Positions 5,037 to 5,454 of a DNA stretch of 5,454 nucleotides are shown here, piece after piece; positions within the stretch are counted from its first letter, which is position 1; every line of letters begins with the position of its first letter. The DNA lies in assembly GCA_002305205.1 (NCBI GenBank), contig DBQJ01000024.1, forward strand, positions 812-6,265, given 5' to 3'. The translations under genes were made by a program, and so were the position numbers. The notes under the pieces are model-generated. The model made no database searches. It saw nothing but the letters and a program-made list of their open reading frames with translations, and was not told where the DNA came from. Source of the DNA: a candidate division WWE3 bacterium UBA1397. Its GTDB lineage: Bacteria > Patescibacteriota > WWE3 > UBA101185 > UBA10185.

Positions 5037-5064
5037 TTGATTCAAACCCAGACCGAGAAATAAA

Positions 5065-5124
5065 GAGGCGAGAGGAAGCTTATGCTCCTTACATATATGA
5101 CATCCTCTCGCCTCGGCTTTTTTT
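5065..5124 (+). terminator. Strong intrinsic terminator of the small-protein transcript
   Basis: A perfect 12-bp stem, GAGGCGAGAGGA (5065-5076) with TCCTCTCGCCTC (5103-5114), closes a 26-nt loop and is followed by GGC and seven Ts (5118-5124). The loop is long for a terminator. A smaller competing hairpin (AGG-A-AGC/GCT-CCT, 5073-5089) could form first. The T-run also feeds directly into the next promoter. Confidence 0.85.
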
Positions 5125-5132
5125 GATAGAAT
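5124..5132 (+). promoter_or_regulatory. Extended -10 promoter of the last gene, leaderless
   Basis: TGATAGAAT is a TGN-extended -10 with hexamer TAGAAT (5127-5132), identical to the hexamer before the regulator gene. Six nt separate it from ATG 5139, again predicting a leaderless transcript. The -35 position falls in the terminator stem and has no match, as is tolerated by extended -10 promoters. Confidence 0.6.
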
Positions 5133-5138
5133 TTATGT

Positions 5139-5454
5139 ATGGATATTATCAAATATTTAAATAAAACTTTCATTAGATATCCAATTGGTCATAGGCCGAG
5201 TCGATTATTATTCAAATTTGCCGTTGAAGATTATTGGAATGATATTATTACTTCGAAAGAATTGTCTTTTCTTGCAACTCTGATATATTACGAGTGGAAT
5301 GATACTTTTGAAGTAACAGCTAACTGGCCTAGGGATTTTGAAAAAGTATTGCTTGAGGCTACCGAATTGGATTGGCATGAAGAACAGGCAAGATCTAAAA
5401 AAGATCCTAAAGCAAGGAAGAAGTATATTGAGATCAGAAAACTATTAAAGGAAT
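5139..5454 (+). CDS. Hypothetical protein, C-terminus cut by window edge
   Basis: The first 105 residues of an open frame that runs off the right edge. It starts MDIIKYLNKTFIRYPIGHRP. It contains a tryptophan- and aromatic-rich middle (DYWNDIITSKELSFLATLIYYEW, residues 31-53), NWPRDFEKVLLEATELDW (62-79) and a lysine/arginine-rich helical stretch from about 84. No signal peptide, membrane segment or catalytic motif is visible, and I do not recognise the family. ATG 5139 follows an extended -10 by 6 nt and has no SD, so leaderless translation is inferred. An ATG at 5135 is out of frame and closes quickly. Codon use matches the AT-rich genes to the left rather than the GC-richer small ORF just upstream. 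Confidence 0.7.
   Translation, partial: MDIIKYLNKTFIRYPIGHRPSRLLFKFAVEDYWNDIITSKELSFLATLIYYEWNDTFEVTANWPRDFEKVLLEATELDWHEEQARSKKDPKARKKYIEIRKLLKE

Larger units (their letters stand above)
4782..5054. repeat. Complementary 11-bp segments flanking the small ORF
   Basis: GGTCTGGGTTT (4782-4792) is the exact reverse complement of AAACCCAGACC (5044-5054). A second pair, GTTGACTT (4771-4778) and AAGTCAAC (5020-5027), is interleaved rather than nested, as in a pseudoknot. Pairing would bring the leader and 3' end together and could affect access to the SD. Confidence 0.55.

Noticed and set aside
5035..5054. tRNA T-arm-like TTCAAAC motif
   Set aside because: The flanking 5-nt stems do not pair and no acceptor or anticodon arm can be built around it.
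1..5454. CRISPR array, insertion sequence, tRNA or rRNA
   Set aside because: No regularly spaced direct repeats, transposase frame, terminal repeats around a transposase, or conserved RNA gene sequence were seen.

Overview
The window looks like a compact, AT-rich bacterial chromosome, most plausibly a small-genome lineage such as Patescibacteria/CPR. That is an inference from the low GC, the 4-nt gene overlaps, the lack of Shine-Dalgarno (SD) sequences at several starts and the gene mix; no taxonomic marker is present. TGA ends two clear genes at GTGA overlaps, so UGA is an ordinary stop here.

Left part (1-1443, minus strand): two co-directional genes 24 nt apart. The promoter-proximal one encodes an Xre-type helix-turn-helix fused to a NUDIX-fold domain whose catalytic box is lost, probably a ligand-sensing repressor. 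The second, cut by the left edge, is a clear queuosine-5'-phosphate hydrolase (Qng1/DUF2419), which frees queuine for salvage.

Divergent control region (1444-1798): three perfect inverted repeats lie next to the regulator start. Two of them cover the -35 and -10 of a near-consensus minus-strand promoter that would give a leaderless mRNA.

Central operon (1799-4401, plus strand): a small two-CxxC zinc-ribbon protein, a divergent GTP cyclohydrolase II-like enzyme, an orotidine-5'-phosphate decarboxylase with intact catalytic motifs, and a guanylate-kinase-like P-loop enzyme with altered base-recognition positions. The genes overlap or nearly so, so they are probably co-translated. Two of the three enzymes keep their fold and catalytic core but change substrate-facing residues, which suggests an undescribed nucleotide conversion rather than standard riboflavin or GMP metabolism. 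A link to the divergent regulator and queuine salvage is attractive but unproven.

Right part (4402-5454): an AT-rich spacer with two perfect 10-bp-arm inverted repeats leads into a compact GC-richer unit. This holds two 5' hairpins, a strong SD, a 72-residue Gly/His/Trp/Asp-rich protein with an apparent internal duplication, a 3' segment complementary to the 5' leader, and a strong intrinsic terminator. It may be a small-protein mRNA with unusual structure or a dual-function RNA. Immediately after the terminator, an extended -10 promoter appears to drive a second leaderless gene, an unrecognised protein cut by the right edge.
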